Shown here piece after piece: positions 32,543 through 40,832 of a stretch of DNA of 64,000 nt (position 1 is its first letter; each line of letters starts with the position of its first letter). The position numbers and the translations under genes were made by a program. The notes under the pieces are model-generated. The model saw only the letters and a list, made by a program, of their open reading frames with translations, searched no databases and was not told the origin of the DNA. This stretch comes from Micromonosporaceae bacterium KJ-029 (GTDB lineage Bacteria > Actinomycetota > Actinomycetes > Mycobacteriales > Micromonosporaceae): assembly GCA_005402585.1 (NCBI GenBank), contig BIFP01000035.1, positions 462,288 to 526,287 on the forward strand, read 5' to 3'.

Positions 32543-32717
32543 CCGGCCGCTTCATCCTCTGAGGGATGGCCGTTCTTCGCCCGCGCGTCGGTTCACCGCC
32601 CCGGAGAACCGGGTGACGACGTCCCGGCGAAGAGTCTCTGAAATCAGCGCACTGCGGTTATCCCACCCGCGCAAATATGCCGAGAGAAAACGTGCGAATG
32701 TGGGGTGTCCGGACGCA

Positions 32718-32746
32718 GAGAGCCCCGGCCGCCGGCCGGGGCTCTC
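32718..32746 (-). terminator. Strong hairpin downstream of trypsin-like protease
   Basis: GAGAGCCCCGGCC, loop GCC, GGCCGGGGCTCTC: a 13-bp perfect stem just beyond the stop of the leftward protease gene. It may also stop rightward transcription from dgdA. Confidence 0.7.
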
Positions 32747-32760
32747 GCGCACATGTGGCA

Positions 32761-33768
32761 TTACGCCGGGGAGATGGCTTCCGCGAAGTCGTAGAGGCTC
32801 TTGATGTCGTCGTCGAAGTACGGGCCGTCGAATTGGCCGTTGCCCGGGTTGTCACCGTGACTCACGACGCTGTTGATGTATCCGTACCCGGTCTGGTCGT
32901 TGTATTCCTGCAGCCAGGGTCCGCCGCTGGAGCCGTAGGTCATGTTGCACCACATCCGGATCTGCTGGCCGCCGGCGTTCCAGGTGGTGCCCTGGCAGTA
33001 GTACTGACTCTCGCCGCCGCCGAGGTTGGACGGATAGCCGAGCGCGGTTACCGAGACACTGTAGCCCCAGTTCCAGCGCAGGCCGTGGCCACCGACCGTG
33101 TCAACGACCTTGAGTCCGTAGGCGCCGCCGTTGTACATGACGGCAATGCCCATGTCCTCGGCGTAGCTGCTGCTGTTGGCCCACGCGCTGCGGGTGTTGA
33201 GGCTGGACGCCACGAACGTGCCGTACGGCCGCGAGCCATTGCGGTACTGCGGGACGAACTGCCAGTTGGTGTACCACTGCCCGCCGGCGCCCTGGTGCAC
33301 ACAGTGGCCTGCGGTCATCACGAGCCGCCGCTTGCCGCTGGCGACCGTGCTGGCCGAGCAGGAGGCGGTGCCACCGCTGGGAGTCGTGAAGAAGACCTTG
33401 CCGACGGCCAGCGACTCGTTGAGCATGGTCCTGAATTCATTGCCGCTTGCGATGCTCGGCGCCATGGGCGCGACCGCGCCCGCCGACCCGGTGGGCTTCA
33501 ACGCGCGACTCGGCGACTCGATGGCGTCCGCTGACCTGGCAAAGGTCAGGTCGACGGCCGATGCCATCCGCGCCGGCGTCCAGAAGTCGGCGACCTCCTT
33601 GGCGATCTTTTCGCTGGTGATCGCGCGACCGTCACTGGTGCGTGCGACAGCGGTGGTGTTGCCGTTTCGATCGTTTGTCGTTGGGTTTGCGTTGCCGGCC
33701 GACGCGCCGCCCAGAACCAGTGCGATCGATAGTCCGACCATCGTGGTCCAGCGCAGGGTGGATTTCAA
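32761..33768 (-). CDS. Secreted trypsin-like serine protease
   Basis: 335 aa from TTG 33768, chosen because GGGAGG lies 7 nt upstream and the signal peptide then begins at residue 1 (MKSTLRWTTMVGLSIALVLG, cleavage near ASAGNANP). A pro-region of about 120 residues follows. The catalytic domain has MTAGHCVHQG (His), an Asp in YAEDMGIAVMY and the Ser in MTYGSSGGPWLQE. The peptidase S1-type fold and Cys pairs fit actinobacterial secreted proteases. The pro-region probably assists folding and is removed later. Isolated gene. Confidence 0.85.
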   Translation of the reverse strand: MKSTLRWTTMVGLSIALVLGGASAGNANPTTNDRNGNTTAVARTSDGRAITSEKIAKEVADFWTPARMASAVDLTFARSADAIESPSRALKPTGSAGAVAPMAPSIASGNEFRTMLNESLAVGKVFFTTPSGGTASCSASTVASGKRRLVMTAGHCVHQGAGGQWYTNWQFVPQYRNGSRPYGTFVASSLNTRSAWANSSSYAEDMGIAVMYNGGAYGLKVVDTVGGHGLRWNWGYSVSVTALGYPSNLGGGESQYYCQGTTWNAGGQQIRMWCNMTYGSSGGPWLQEYNDQTGYGYINSVVSHGDNPGNGQFDGPYFDDDIKSLYDFAEAISPA

Positions 33769-34108
33769 GAGGACCTCCCTTGTTCTTGGTTCACCATCCG
33801 AGCCATCGGAGCATATTGATTGATGTTCGTTGATCACAATATGGAAACAAGTCGGATCACGGACATCACACAAGACACCTTCCCACCCAGGCATAGGCAT
33901 CTCCGCAATCGCGCTCAACTCTGCGACGAGCGCTTTGACTCAAAACTGCCAGAATCTCGGCACAATCAGCGCACGCAGTCCCACCTCAATTCGGAAGGAC
34001 CGGCTCCAAAGATGCGAGATGCAAATACTCAAACCATTTTTGCCTGGTACGGCGACGTCTTCCGAGTCCGGTCCGGCGGTGGGCAGTCCGGCTTTCCGCA
34101 CGCTCATG
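33769..34108. other. Intergenic region, protease promoter
   Basis: 340 bp with no gene recognised; it is less GC-rich near 33790-33860 and 33990-34040. It contains the leftward protease promoter and leads into the two-component remnant. Confidence 0.35.
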
Positions 34109-34378
34109 GCCGCGAGCCACGTGTTGCGGCTGGAGATCCACGACAACGGCGTCAACGCCAGCAACAGTTGGAAGCCCGGCGTCGGACTGACGTCGATCTG
34201 GGAACGGGCTGTGATTCGGTCTTCGCCGCGATGCCGGGCCGGCGCCCGCGGATACGTGCTCAAAGGCGCAGCCCCCGACAATGTCATCCGCGCCATCGCC
34301 GCCGTCGCCGCCGGCGAAGCCATCTTTGGCCCTGGCATCGCCCGCCGGGCCCTCACCTACCTTTCCCGTCCGAGACCG
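34109..34378 (+). pseudogene. Fused remnant of a histidine kinase and a NarL response regulator
   Basis: One open frame first shows the end of a HATPase domain, LRLEIHDNGVNASNSWKPGV followed by GLTSIWERA (compare family D-x-G-x-G and GxGLxxxxER boxes), then jumps after about 12 residues to the end of a NarL receiver, ARGYVLKGAAPDNVIRAIAA and GEAIFGPGIARRALTYLSRP. The kinase front, the phospho-Asp region and the HTH are missing. This is best read as a deletion that joined two adjacent genes of an old two-component system. The open frame spans 33830-34441 but only this part is recognisable. Confidence 0.7.
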
Positions 34379-34457
34379 GACCAGCCAGCCCGACGACTGA
34401 ACAATCCCAGGACCGGGTTCTGGTTCCAGCGGTGTATTTGATGGTGTTGGTGCAACT

Positions 34458-34829
34458 ATGGACGGCGTGGCAACTGCGAAAACAACTACGCCGGCCGTCT
34501 CACCACTCACCGGCGAACCGATCAAACGTGCCGACGCCGAACGGCTCGCGGGAGTGCTCAAAGCCTTCGCCGACCCCGCCCGGCTACGACTACTCAGTCT
34601 CATCCAGTCCGCCCCGGAAGGCGAGGCGTCCGTCAGCGACCTCACCGCCCCGCTCGGCCTCTCCCAACCGACCGTCAGCCATCACCTCCGGATCCTCACC
34701 GAGGCCGGACTCCTCGAACGCGAGAAGCGAGGCGTCTGGGCGTACTACCGCCTCGTACCCTCCGCGATCGCGACGATCGCCGACCTACTGACACCGCCCC
34801 GCAAACGCGCCACGAAGAAAGCCCGCTGA
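34458..34829 (+). CDS. ArsR-family winged-helix regulator (no metal Cys)
   Basis: 123 aa from ATG 34458. ArsR HTH from about 30 to 105: LAGVLKAFADPARLRLLSLI, SQPTVSHHLRILTEAGLLE and the REKRGVWAYYRLV wing. There is no CxC or other Cys pair, so it does not sense metals by the usual alpha-3 site. It precedes the arsenic island but is separated from the cognate arsR by a strong convergent terminator. Role uncertain. Confidence 0.85.
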   Translation: MDGVATAKTTTPAVSPLTGEPIKRADAERLAGVLKAFADPARLRLLSLIQSAPEGEASVSDLTAPLGLSQPTVSHHLRILTEAGLLEREKRGVWAYYRLVPSAIATIADLLTPPRKRATKKAR

Positions 34830-34936
34830 GCGACACTGCCGACGGTCGGCCCCCGCCCCCGCGGCGGCCGAAGGACACCGCTGACGCACTCACACGTCGG
34901 CGGCCAGCGCCCATCTGGCAGGACGCAGCTGGTCAT

Positions 34937-34978
34937 GAGAATCGCCGCGACGGCAACCGCGCTGTCGCGGCGATTCTC
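34937..34978. terminator. Bidirectional terminator between convergent arsR-type genes
   Basis: GAGAATCGCCGCGAC (34937-34951), 12-nt loop, GTCGCGGCGATTCTC (34964-34978): a perfect 15-bp stem between two genes that point at each other. Confidence 0.75.
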
Positions 34979-35056
34979 GTGCGGCCGGTGGATTGGGAGC
35001 TGCCACGTCCGGTCAGGGTGACGGCAGACGAGGGCGGACGCCGTCGCCGCACCGGT

Positions 35057-35422
35057 TCAGCCGGTGGCGGGCATCGCAGGGATGTCCAGCAGTGCCGAGA
35101 GTCGACGTACGGCGTCGGCCTTCACCCGGTACCAGACCCAGGTGCCGCGGCGTTCGGAGTCGACCAGCCCGGCCTCGCGTAGCACCTTCAGGTGATGGGA
35201 GATGGTCGGGCCGGACAGGTCGAACGCCGGAGTCAGATCGCACACGCAGGTCTCAGGCGCCGAAGCGATCATCGACATCAGCCGCAGCCGTACCGGGTCG
35301 CCCAAGGCGCGGAACATCGGCGCGACGGCCTCTGCCTGCGGGGTCTCCAGCGGGCGGACGGCGATCGGCGGGCAGCAGGCCACCGCTGACACGTCCACCA
35401 CCGGCAGCAGCTGCTTCGACAT
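35057..35422 (-). CDS. arsR: Arsenic-responsive ArsR repressor
   Basis: 121 aa from ATG 35422. The winged HTH includes SGPTISHHLKVLREAGLVDS. Cys16-Cys17 near the N-terminus and Cys59/Cys61 (ETCVCDL) provide thiols for As(III), reminiscent of Corynebacterium ArsR, which uses an N-terminal Cys pair plus one helix Cys. It is divergent from arsI; the palindrome at 35431-35446 lies 9 bp upstream of its start and would be its operator. An upstream extension to 35515 would cross that operator. Confidence 0.9.
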   Translation of the reverse strand: MSKQLLPVVDVSAVACCPPIAVRPLETPQAEAVAPMFRALGDPVRLRLMSMIASAPETCVCDLTPAFDLSGPTISHHLKVLREAGLVDSERRGTWVWYRVKADAVRRLSALLDIPAMPATG

Positions 35423-35430
35423 GCATCTAG

Positions 35431-35446
35431 TTTGACAGCCGTCAAA
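35431..35446. promoter_or_regulatory. ArsR operator candidate TTTGAC-AGCC-GTCAAA
   Basis: Perfect 6-bp arms in the 78-bp gap between arsR and arsI. TTGAC/GTCAA-type palindromes are common ArsR-family sites, so ArsR probably represses both directions from here. Confidence 0.7.
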
Positions 35447-35500
35447 ACTGTGTGCAACAGTGGAGCCTGATTCGAATGTTATCGAGACAGGGAGACGACC

Positions 35501-35917
35501 ATGCCCCGCGCCCAACTCGCCCTACGCGTGTCCGACCTCGAAGGCTCGATCGCCTTCTACGCCAAGCTGTTCAACACCGAGCCGGCCAAACGCCGGCCCG
35601 GCTACGCCAACTTCGCCATCGCCAACCCCCCACTGAAGCTCGTCCTGCTCGAAGGCGAGCCCGACCAGCCCACCGTTATGGACCACCTCGGCGTCGAGGT
35701 CACCACCACCGACGAGGTCAACGCCGCCACCAAGCGCCTCACCGATGCCGGTCTGATCACGCTCGAAGAGAACGACACCGAGTGCTGCTACGCCCTCCAG
35801 GACAAGGTCTGGGTACGCGGCCCCGGCGATGAACGCTGGGAGGTCTACACCGTCAAGGCAGACTCCCCACAAGGAGACAAAGCGATCGAGGCCGCCTGCT
35901 GCGCCCCGGCCTCATAG
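35501..35917 (+). CDS. arsI: ArsI/CadI-family VOC metalloenzyme (organoarsenical C-As lyase)
   Basis: 138 aa. Vicinal oxygen chelate fold with Gln5, His62 (DHLGVEV) and Glu114 (ERWEVYTV) as Fe(II) ligands and the adjacent Cys95-Cys96 (TECCYAL) that bind trivalent organoarsenicals in ArsI. An extra C-terminal CC pair (EAACCAPA) is present. The enzyme cleaves the C-As bond of methyl- and aromatic arsenicals; related CadI proteins are cadmium-inducible with unclear activity. First gene of the rightward arsenic operon under ArsR. Confidence 0.88.
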   Translation: MPRAQLALRVSDLEGSIAFYAKLFNTEPAKRRPGYANFAIANPPLKLVLLEGEPDQPTVMDHLGVEVTTTDEVNAATKRLTDAGLITLEENDTECCYALQDKVWVRGPGDERWEVYTVKADSPQGDKAIEAACCAPAS

Positions 35918-36070
35918 CCAGGCCGCACCGAACTGCCGGGGCAGGGGTGCGACCGGCCGCCCTGGCCGTCCTCACCCCTGCCCCGCTGGCCGACGTGGGA
36001 CGGGTGACGGGGACACGACCACGACCGCCCAGATGGCGGGGGGCAGTCAGATCATGGAGAGAAGGCACTG

Positions 36071-36817
36071 ATGACCATCGCACTCCGGCGGCGCCTGCTG
36101 GCCGAGTTCATCGGCACTGGCCTGCTCGTCACCGCCGTCGTGGGGTCCGGCATCATGGCCGCCACCCTCTCCCCCGGCGATGTCGGGCTCCAACTGCTGG
36201 AGAACTCGATCGCCACCGCTCTCGCGCTCGGCGCACTGATCCTGATCTTCGGGCCGGTCTCCGGTGCCCATTTCAACCCCGTCGTCTCGGCCGCTGACTG
36301 GTTCCTGGGCCGCCGGGCCGGAGCCGGAATGACCCTGCGCGACCTCGGCGGGTACGTCGTCGCCCAGGTCCTCGGCGCGATCGGTGGGTCGATCCTGGCG
36401 AACCTGATGTTCGACCTGTCCGCCGCGGCCTGGTCGAGCAAGGACCGGGCCGCCGGGCACCTCTGGCTCGGTGAGGTCGTCGCCACCACCGGCCTGATCC
36501 TGCTGATCTTCGCTCTCGCCCGCTCCGGCCGCGCCCCGGCCGCCCCCGCTGCGGTCGGCGCCTACATCGGGGCCGCCTACTGGTTCACCTCGTCGACCTC
36601 GTTCGCCAACCCGGCGGTGACCATCGGCAGAGCTTTCACCGACACCTTCGCCGGCATCGCACCCGCCTCCGTCCCTGGTTTCCTCATCGCCCAACTGGTC
36701 GGACTCGCGGTCGGTGTCGGCCTGCTGGCCGCGCTCTACCCCGACGCCGGACGGGCCGCCGACCAGGTCGTCGTCCCCGCCGGATCACGCGACCCGGCAC
36801 CGGAGCACCGCCGATGA
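36071..36817 (+). CDS. MIP-family channel (aquaporin/AqpS-like) in arsenic operon
   Basis: 248 aa, six membrane helices. The two half-helix motifs are HFNPVVS (NPV instead of NPA) in loop B and FANPAVT in loop E, with the following Arg of the selectivity filter (AVTIGRAF). In arsenic operons that lack ArsB/Acr3, a channel of this type (AqpS of Sinorhizobium) lets arsenite leave down its gradient after ArsC reduces arsenate. No arsB or acr3 is seen here, which fits that role. The stop overlaps the next small ORF by ATGA. Confidence 0.88.
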   Translation: MTIALRRRLLAEFIGTGLLVTAVVGSGIMAATLSPGDVGLQLLENSIATALALGALILIFGPVSGAHFNPVVSAADWFLGRRAGAGMTLRDLGGYVVAQVLGAIGGSILANLMFDLSAAAWSSKDRAAGHLWLGEVVATTGLILLIFALARSGRAPAAPAAVGAYIGAAYWFTSSTSFANPAVTIGRAFTDTFAGIAPASVPGFLIAQLVGLAVGVGLLAALYPDAGRAADQVVVPAGSRDPAPEHRR

Positions 36818-37002
36818 CCAACCGCGACCCGGAGCACGGTAGGGCGGAGATGCCTTACCGCCGCCTGATCAACCCACCGCGTCCCGCCGGCCGCTACCGG
36901 CTACTCGATCACAACAGTGAGCCCGGCCGGACCCCACCTGCACCCCACGTCGAGGCGCCCATGAACCGGCCGTATGACCTGCGCTCCAAGGAAGGCACCT
37001 GA
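36814..37002 (+). CDS. Small ORF between aquaporin and arsC
   Basis: 62 aa, beginning MTNRDPEHGRAEMPYRRLIN, Pro/Arg-rich, with no Cys, membrane segment or known domain. It is linked on both sides: ATGA overlap with the channel gene and TGATG overlap with arsC. The tight linkage suggests that it is translated, either as a true small protein or simply to carry ribosomes to arsC. Confidence 0.5.
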   Translation: MTNRDPEHGRAEMPYRRLINPPRPAGRYRLLDHNSEPGRTPPAPHVEAPMNRPYDLRSKEGT

Positions 37003-37406
37003 TGTCCAAGCCCAGCGTCCTGTTCGTCTGTGTCCACAACGCCGGCCGTTCCCAGATGGCCGCCGGCTGGCTGCGCCACCTCGGCGGCGACGCCGTCGAG
37101 GTCCGCTCCGCAGGCTCCGCGCCCGCCGACCAGATCAACCTGGCGGCCGTCGAGGCCATGCGCGAGGTCGGCATCGACATCACCGCCAACAAGCCGAAGA
37201 TCCTCGACTACGCCACCGCCGAAACCTCGGACGTCATCATCACCATGGGCTGCGGCGACGTCTGCCCGGCTTTTCCCGGCAAGCGGTACGAGGACTGGAA
37301 GCTCGACGACCCGGCCGGCCAGGGCCTGGACATGGTCCGCCGCATCCGTGACGAGATTCGCACCCGGGTCGAGGACCTCCTCACCGAGCTGACCCTCACC
37401 ACCTGA
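37002..37406 (+). CDS. arsC: Arsenate reductase, low-molecular-weight phosphatase type
   Basis: 134 aa. P-loop CVHNAGRS with nucleophile Cys10, and Cys84 and Cys88 (MGCGDVC) for the intramolecular disulfide relay, followed by DWKLDDPAGQGLD, which carries the catalytic Asp. This is the thioredoxin- or mycothiol-coupled ArsC family. It reduces arsenate to arsenite for export by the neighbouring channel. Last gene of the arsenic operon. Confidence 0.93.
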   Translation: MSKPSVLFVCVHNAGRSQMAAGWLRHLGGDAVEVRSAGSAPADQINLAAVEAMREVGIDITANKPKILDYATAETSDVIITMGCGDVCPAFPGKRYEDWKLDDPAGQGLDMVRRIRDEIRTRVEDLLTELTLTT

Positions 37407-37634
37407 CGTACCGCCCACCGGCGCGGACGGTGGGCTCCTCGACAGCCGCCCCCGAAGCTTCCGGCACCACTGGTCAATCCGGCCAGGACGTCGCCCTCGC
37501 GAGAAGCAGCACCCCTGAAGCCGAGCCCGAAACTCACTGCGACCAAGGGGTAGCGCATTGCCGTCGATCGTTGGATGATTGCCGCCAACGCATTGCTGAT
37601 CCGGCGGACCCGTGCCGACCGAAGGGCTTTTTCC

Positions 37635-38339
37635 GTGAAGCATGACCACTCGCCTGTTCTGCCAGGTCACGGTGATTCGGACTACGCACGTTATATGCGG
37701 ACCGATACTCTGCTCGGCTTACAACGGTCGCCGTACGAGGTGATCCACCGCGACGAGCTGCTATTCCAGGTGGTGCACCAGTCCAGCGAGTTGTGGCTGA
37801 AACTGGCCACGGCGGAGCTGACCGAAACGGCCGTCCAGACAGATGCCGGGGAGCTGTCGGTCGCCGAGACCCTCCTGGCCCGGGCGACCCTCGCGCTCCG
37901 GTTGATCACCGACCAGCTGGATATGCTGACCCGCATCTCCCCAATGGACTTCCAGGCGATGCAGCCGGCATTCGGCAACGGTTCCGGTGCTGAATCGCCT
38001 GGCTGGCGGCAGGTTCAGGCGGCCAGCCGGCGACTCGGCCGCGCGTTCGACGGCCAGCTCGCCCACCACGGTGTCCCCGCGGCAAAGCTGTACCCGGTGG
38101 ACCTGTCAGATCCGCTGCATCGACTCGCCGAGGCGATGGTGGAGTGGGACGAGCGGGTGTCGCTGTGGCGGGTCCGGCACTACCAGGTGGCGCTGCGAGT
38201 CGGTAGCCATCCACCGGCCACCACTCCGGGCAGCCCGACGACGATGCTGGCCAAGCTCGCCGGACACCGATTCTTCCCCGAGCTGTGGCAGGCGCGGATC
38301 TGCTCCCCGGTCCACGAGAACGGCACCGCCGCGCCCTGA
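37635..38339 (+). CDS. Tryptophan 2,3-dioxygenase family protein with altered active-site loop
   Basis: 234 aa from GTG 37635 (GAAGGG upstream); ATG 37575 would add 20 unlikely residues. Recognisable TDO parts: YMRTDTLLGLQRSPYEVIHR, DELLFQVVHQSSELWLKLAT (the substrate-entry helix), DMLTRISPMDFQAMQPAFGN and the heme-ligand helix EWDERVSLWRVRHYQVALRV. However, the usual GTGGSSG-type loop after the heme helix, which holds the substrate carboxylate, is replaced by PATTPGSP. First gene of a rightward cassette that holds a second TDO-like protein. Either a divergent TDO that makes N-formylkynurenine or a re-purposed heme enzyme. Confidence 0.82.
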   Translation: MKHDHSPVLPGHGDSDYARYMRTDTLLGLQRSPYEVIHRDELLFQVVHQSSELWLKLATAELTETAVQTDAGELSVAETLLARATLALRLITDQLDMLTRISPMDFQAMQPAFGNGSGAESPGWRQVQAASRRLGRAFDGQLAHHGVPAAKLYPVDLSDPLHRLAEAMVEWDERVSLWRVRHYQVALRVGSHPPATTPGSPTTMLAKLAGHRFFPELWQARICSPVHENGTAAP

Positions 38340-38409
38340 CCTCAACGCGCTCGCCAGAATGGCCGGCGACCTCCGATTGTGAGCCGTTTCGTCAATTCCG
38401 AGGTGGCAC

Positions 38410-39672
38410 GTGCGTGCATTGACTCGCTGGTTGTCCGGCCCGGCCGGGCCACAAAGCTTTCCCTACTCGGCAGTACTGGAAGAATTTCACCGCGTTGGCA
38501 AACACTTTGTCGAAAAGAAATTCCTCGCCCTGCTCGACCAGGCCCGGGCGAGGGTGTCCGGACTGCCGGCCGCTGGCGACGAGCCGGCCCGGTTGCTGAC
38601 CGACTTCCTCGACGTGGCACTCGACAAGTGGGACGGCCGCTACGACTACCGCAGCTACCTCGCTCTGCGTCTGCTCCGGCTGCCCTGCGGCCTGGACGAT
38701 CCGCCCCCCGCCGCGGAGGCCGCCGCCGCCCGGCGGGCCCGGGACCGGCTCCTCGTCCGCCTGGTCGCCGACACGCTGGCGTTCGAGTTGGCCGCCGCCG
38801 CAGGCACCACCGAGTTGCTGCCGCAGCGCCGACCGGGCCCGATGGTGGTCACCAAGCGCTGCCGGCTCGGTGTCCGTGCCGCCGCTCCCGCGTTGACCCG
38901 CCTCGGCCTGGCCGGGGCATTCGGTACGGACGGGCCGGCGACGGCCGCCGCCGGCCTGCACGCCCTCGCCCGCTACCTCGCGATCCCCGGGGATCCGCGG
39001 CTGCGGCTGAGCATGCTGCCGGTCCACGTGACCCACGACGAATACCTGTTCATTCGGGTGCTCCAGGGCTACGAGTGCCTCTTCGCCGGGGTCGCCGACG
39101 AGCTTCGGTGGGCGATCGGCGTACTGGCCGGGGACACGCCGGGTTCCGCGGCGGACCGACTCGGGTACGCGGGTGACCTGCTGGGCGCCGCAGGTCCGCT
39201 CTTCTCCCTGCTGGCCACCATGCAGCCGGATTCGTTCCGCACGTTTCGGCAGTACACCGAGGGAGCCAGCGCGATCCAGTCCCGCTCCTACAAGCTGGTG
39301 GAGTCGCTGTGTCGGACACCGGAGCCGGATCGACTGGACTCGGTGGCCTACCGGTCGGTGCCGGAGGTGCGAGCCCGGGTACGCGGCGGCCAGCCGACGG
39401 TCGACCAGGCGTACCGGTCAGCTGTGTCCGAAGGCCGCCTCGACGGTCTGGACCGCGCCCTGGTCGCGCGGCGGATGGCCGGGTTCGCCGAAACCCTGGC
39501 GCAGTGGCGACGCACCCATCACCGGGTGGCGGTGCGGATGCTCGGCACACGCCCCGGAACCGGCTACACCGAGGGCACGCCGTACCTGGCGGCGGTCAGC
39601 GGCGCGCCGGTCTTCACCACGGTGACCATCGATCCGCCCTCGGATAGCCAGAGTCTGGGGGACGGCGCATGA
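38410..39672 (+). CDS. TDO-superfamily heme protein (second, longer copy)
   Basis: 420 aa from GTG 38410, with a GAGGTGG site. The first 200 residues are unlike ordinary TDO except for SAVLEEFHRVGKHFVEKKFL. The second half is TDO-like: TFRQYTEGASAIQSRSYKLV (about 277-296, compare the FREASGFQS region) and the heme helix with THHRVAVRMLGTRPGTGYTE (about 377-396), where the first His aligns with the axial ligand and GTGYTEG with GTGGSSG. Long size and N-terminal divergence set it apart from catabolic TDO; MarE and PrnB are precedents for TDO-fold enzymes in secondary metabolism. Stop overlaps the next ATG (ATGA). Confidence 0.7.
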   Translation: MRALTRWLSGPAGPQSFPYSAVLEEFHRVGKHFVEKKFLALLDQARARVSGLPAAGDEPARLLTDFLDVALDKWDGRYDYRSYLALRLLRLPCGLDDPPPAAEAAAARRARDRLLVRLVADTLAFELAAAAGTTELLPQRRPGPMVVTKRCRLGVRAAAPALTRLGLAGAFGTDGPATAAAGLHALARYLAIPGDPRLRLSMLPVHVTHDEYLFIRVLQGYECLFAGVADELRWAIGVLAGDTPGSAADRLGYAGDLLGAAGPLFSLLATMQPDSFRTFRQYTEGASAIQSRSYKLVESLCRTPEPDRLDSVAYRSVPEVRARVRGGQPTVDQAYRSAVSEGRLDGLDRALVARRMAGFAETLAQWRRTHHRVAVRMLGTRPGTGYTEGTPYLAAVSGAPVFTTVTIDPPSDSQSLGDGA

Positions 39673-40832
39673 GCCGGACCGAGCAGACCCCCCAGTGCCT
39701 CGACGCCGCCGCGCACGCCGCCCTGCGCGCCGAGTTCCCGCTGTTGCAGACCTGCGTCTACCTCAACAGCAACTCCACCGGAGCGGTGCCGAGGGGCGCC
39801 GAACGGGTGCTGCACGAGTACTGGGACACGCTGCGTACCTGGCGCGACGACGTGTGGCAGGACTGGCACGTCGGGCTCGACCGGTACGCCGACTCGGTGG
39901 CCGCCCTCCTCGGCGCGCCGCCGGGCAGTGTGCTCACCGATGCGAACCTGAGCACCTTCCTCGCCCGGGTGGCATCCTGCTTCGACTACCGTCCGCCCCG
40001 CAACCGGGTGGTCATCACGGATCTTGAGTATCCGACGGTGCCGTTCATCTTCCGTGCGTACGGCCGATACGGTGCCGACCTCGACGTGGTCGGCACCGGT
40101 GGACCCCGGCTCGACCAGGACGCGCTGGAGGCACGGCTGGACGAGCGGACGCTGCTCGTGTGCGTGCCGCACGCGAGCTTCACCTCCGGCGCCACCGTCG
40201 ACCTTCCCCGGCTGGTCGCCCGCGCCCACGAGGTCGGCGCACTGGTGGTGGTGGACGCATTCCAGACCGTCGGGGTGGTGCCGCTGGACGTCACCGCGCT
40301 CGGCGTCGACATCGTCATCGGCGGTGCGCACAAGTGGCTGTGCGGCGTCGGCACCGCGTTCCTCTACGTCCGACCGGACCTGGTGCCACGGCTGACCCCG
40401 GCGGCCACCGGCTGGCAGGCCGGCGACCGCGCGTTGACGTTCCGGCCGTCGACCGGGTGGGCGACGGGAGTACGCCGGTTCGCTGGCGGCACACCGTACC
40501 CGCTCACCTCCCTCGTCTCACAGGTCGGTCTGGATCTGCTGGCCGGAGTCGGTGTCGACGCCATCCGGCGACACTCGCTGGCGCTCACCCAGCGGCTGCT
40601 GGACCGGGCCGAGGCCGCCGGCATCGTGGTGGTCAGTCCCACCGCCGCGGCCCGGCGCGGTGGGGTGGTGTGCCTGGATGTCCCGGACGGCGAGGCCGTC
40701 AAGCAGCGGCTGGCCGCCCGTGGCGTGATCTGTAGTTGGCGGGGCTACCTGCGGATCGGCCCACACGTCTACAACACCCTCGACGAGATCGACACGTTCA
40801 TGGCCGCGTTGGAGAAGGAGCTGCACCGGTGA
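39669..40832 (+). CDS. Class V PLP aminotransferase, kynureninase/desulfurase-like
   Basis: 387 aa. PLP fold type I, class V: CVYLNSNSTGAVPRGAERVL at the start, VCVPHASFTSGATVDLPRLV in the middle, Asp in VVVDAFQTVGVVPLDV and the PLP lysine in IVIGGAHKWLCGVGTAFLYV. Kynureninases have a different lysine context, so a plain kynureninase call would be too strong. With two TDO-like genes in front, cleavage or rearrangement of a kynurenine-like intermediate is a reasonable guess. Coupled by ATGA upstream and GTGA downstream. Confidence 0.75.
   Translation: MSRTEQTPQCLDAAAHAALRAEFPLLQTCVYLNSNSTGAVPRGAERVLHEYWDTLRTWRDDVWQDWHVGLDRYADSVAALLGAPPGSVLTDANLSTFLARVASCFDYRPPRNRVVITDLEYPTVPFIFRAYGRYGADLDVVGTGGPRLDQDALEARLDERTLLVCVPHASFTSGATVDLPRLVARAHEVGALVVVDAFQTVGVVPLDVTALGVDIVIGGAHKWLCGVGTAFLYVRPDLVPRLTPAATGWQAGDRALTFRPSTGWATGVRRFAGGTPYPLTSLVSQVGLDLLAGVGVDAIRRHSLALTQRLLDRAEAAGIVVVSPTAAARRGGVVCLDVPDGEAVKQRLAARGVICSWRGYLRIGPHVYNTLDEIDTFMAALEKELHR

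Noticed and set aside
39669..40832. Firm kynureninase assignment for the class V PLP enzyme
   Set aside because: The PLP-lysine context GGAHKWLCG differs from true kynureninases; the neighbours are suggestive but not proof.
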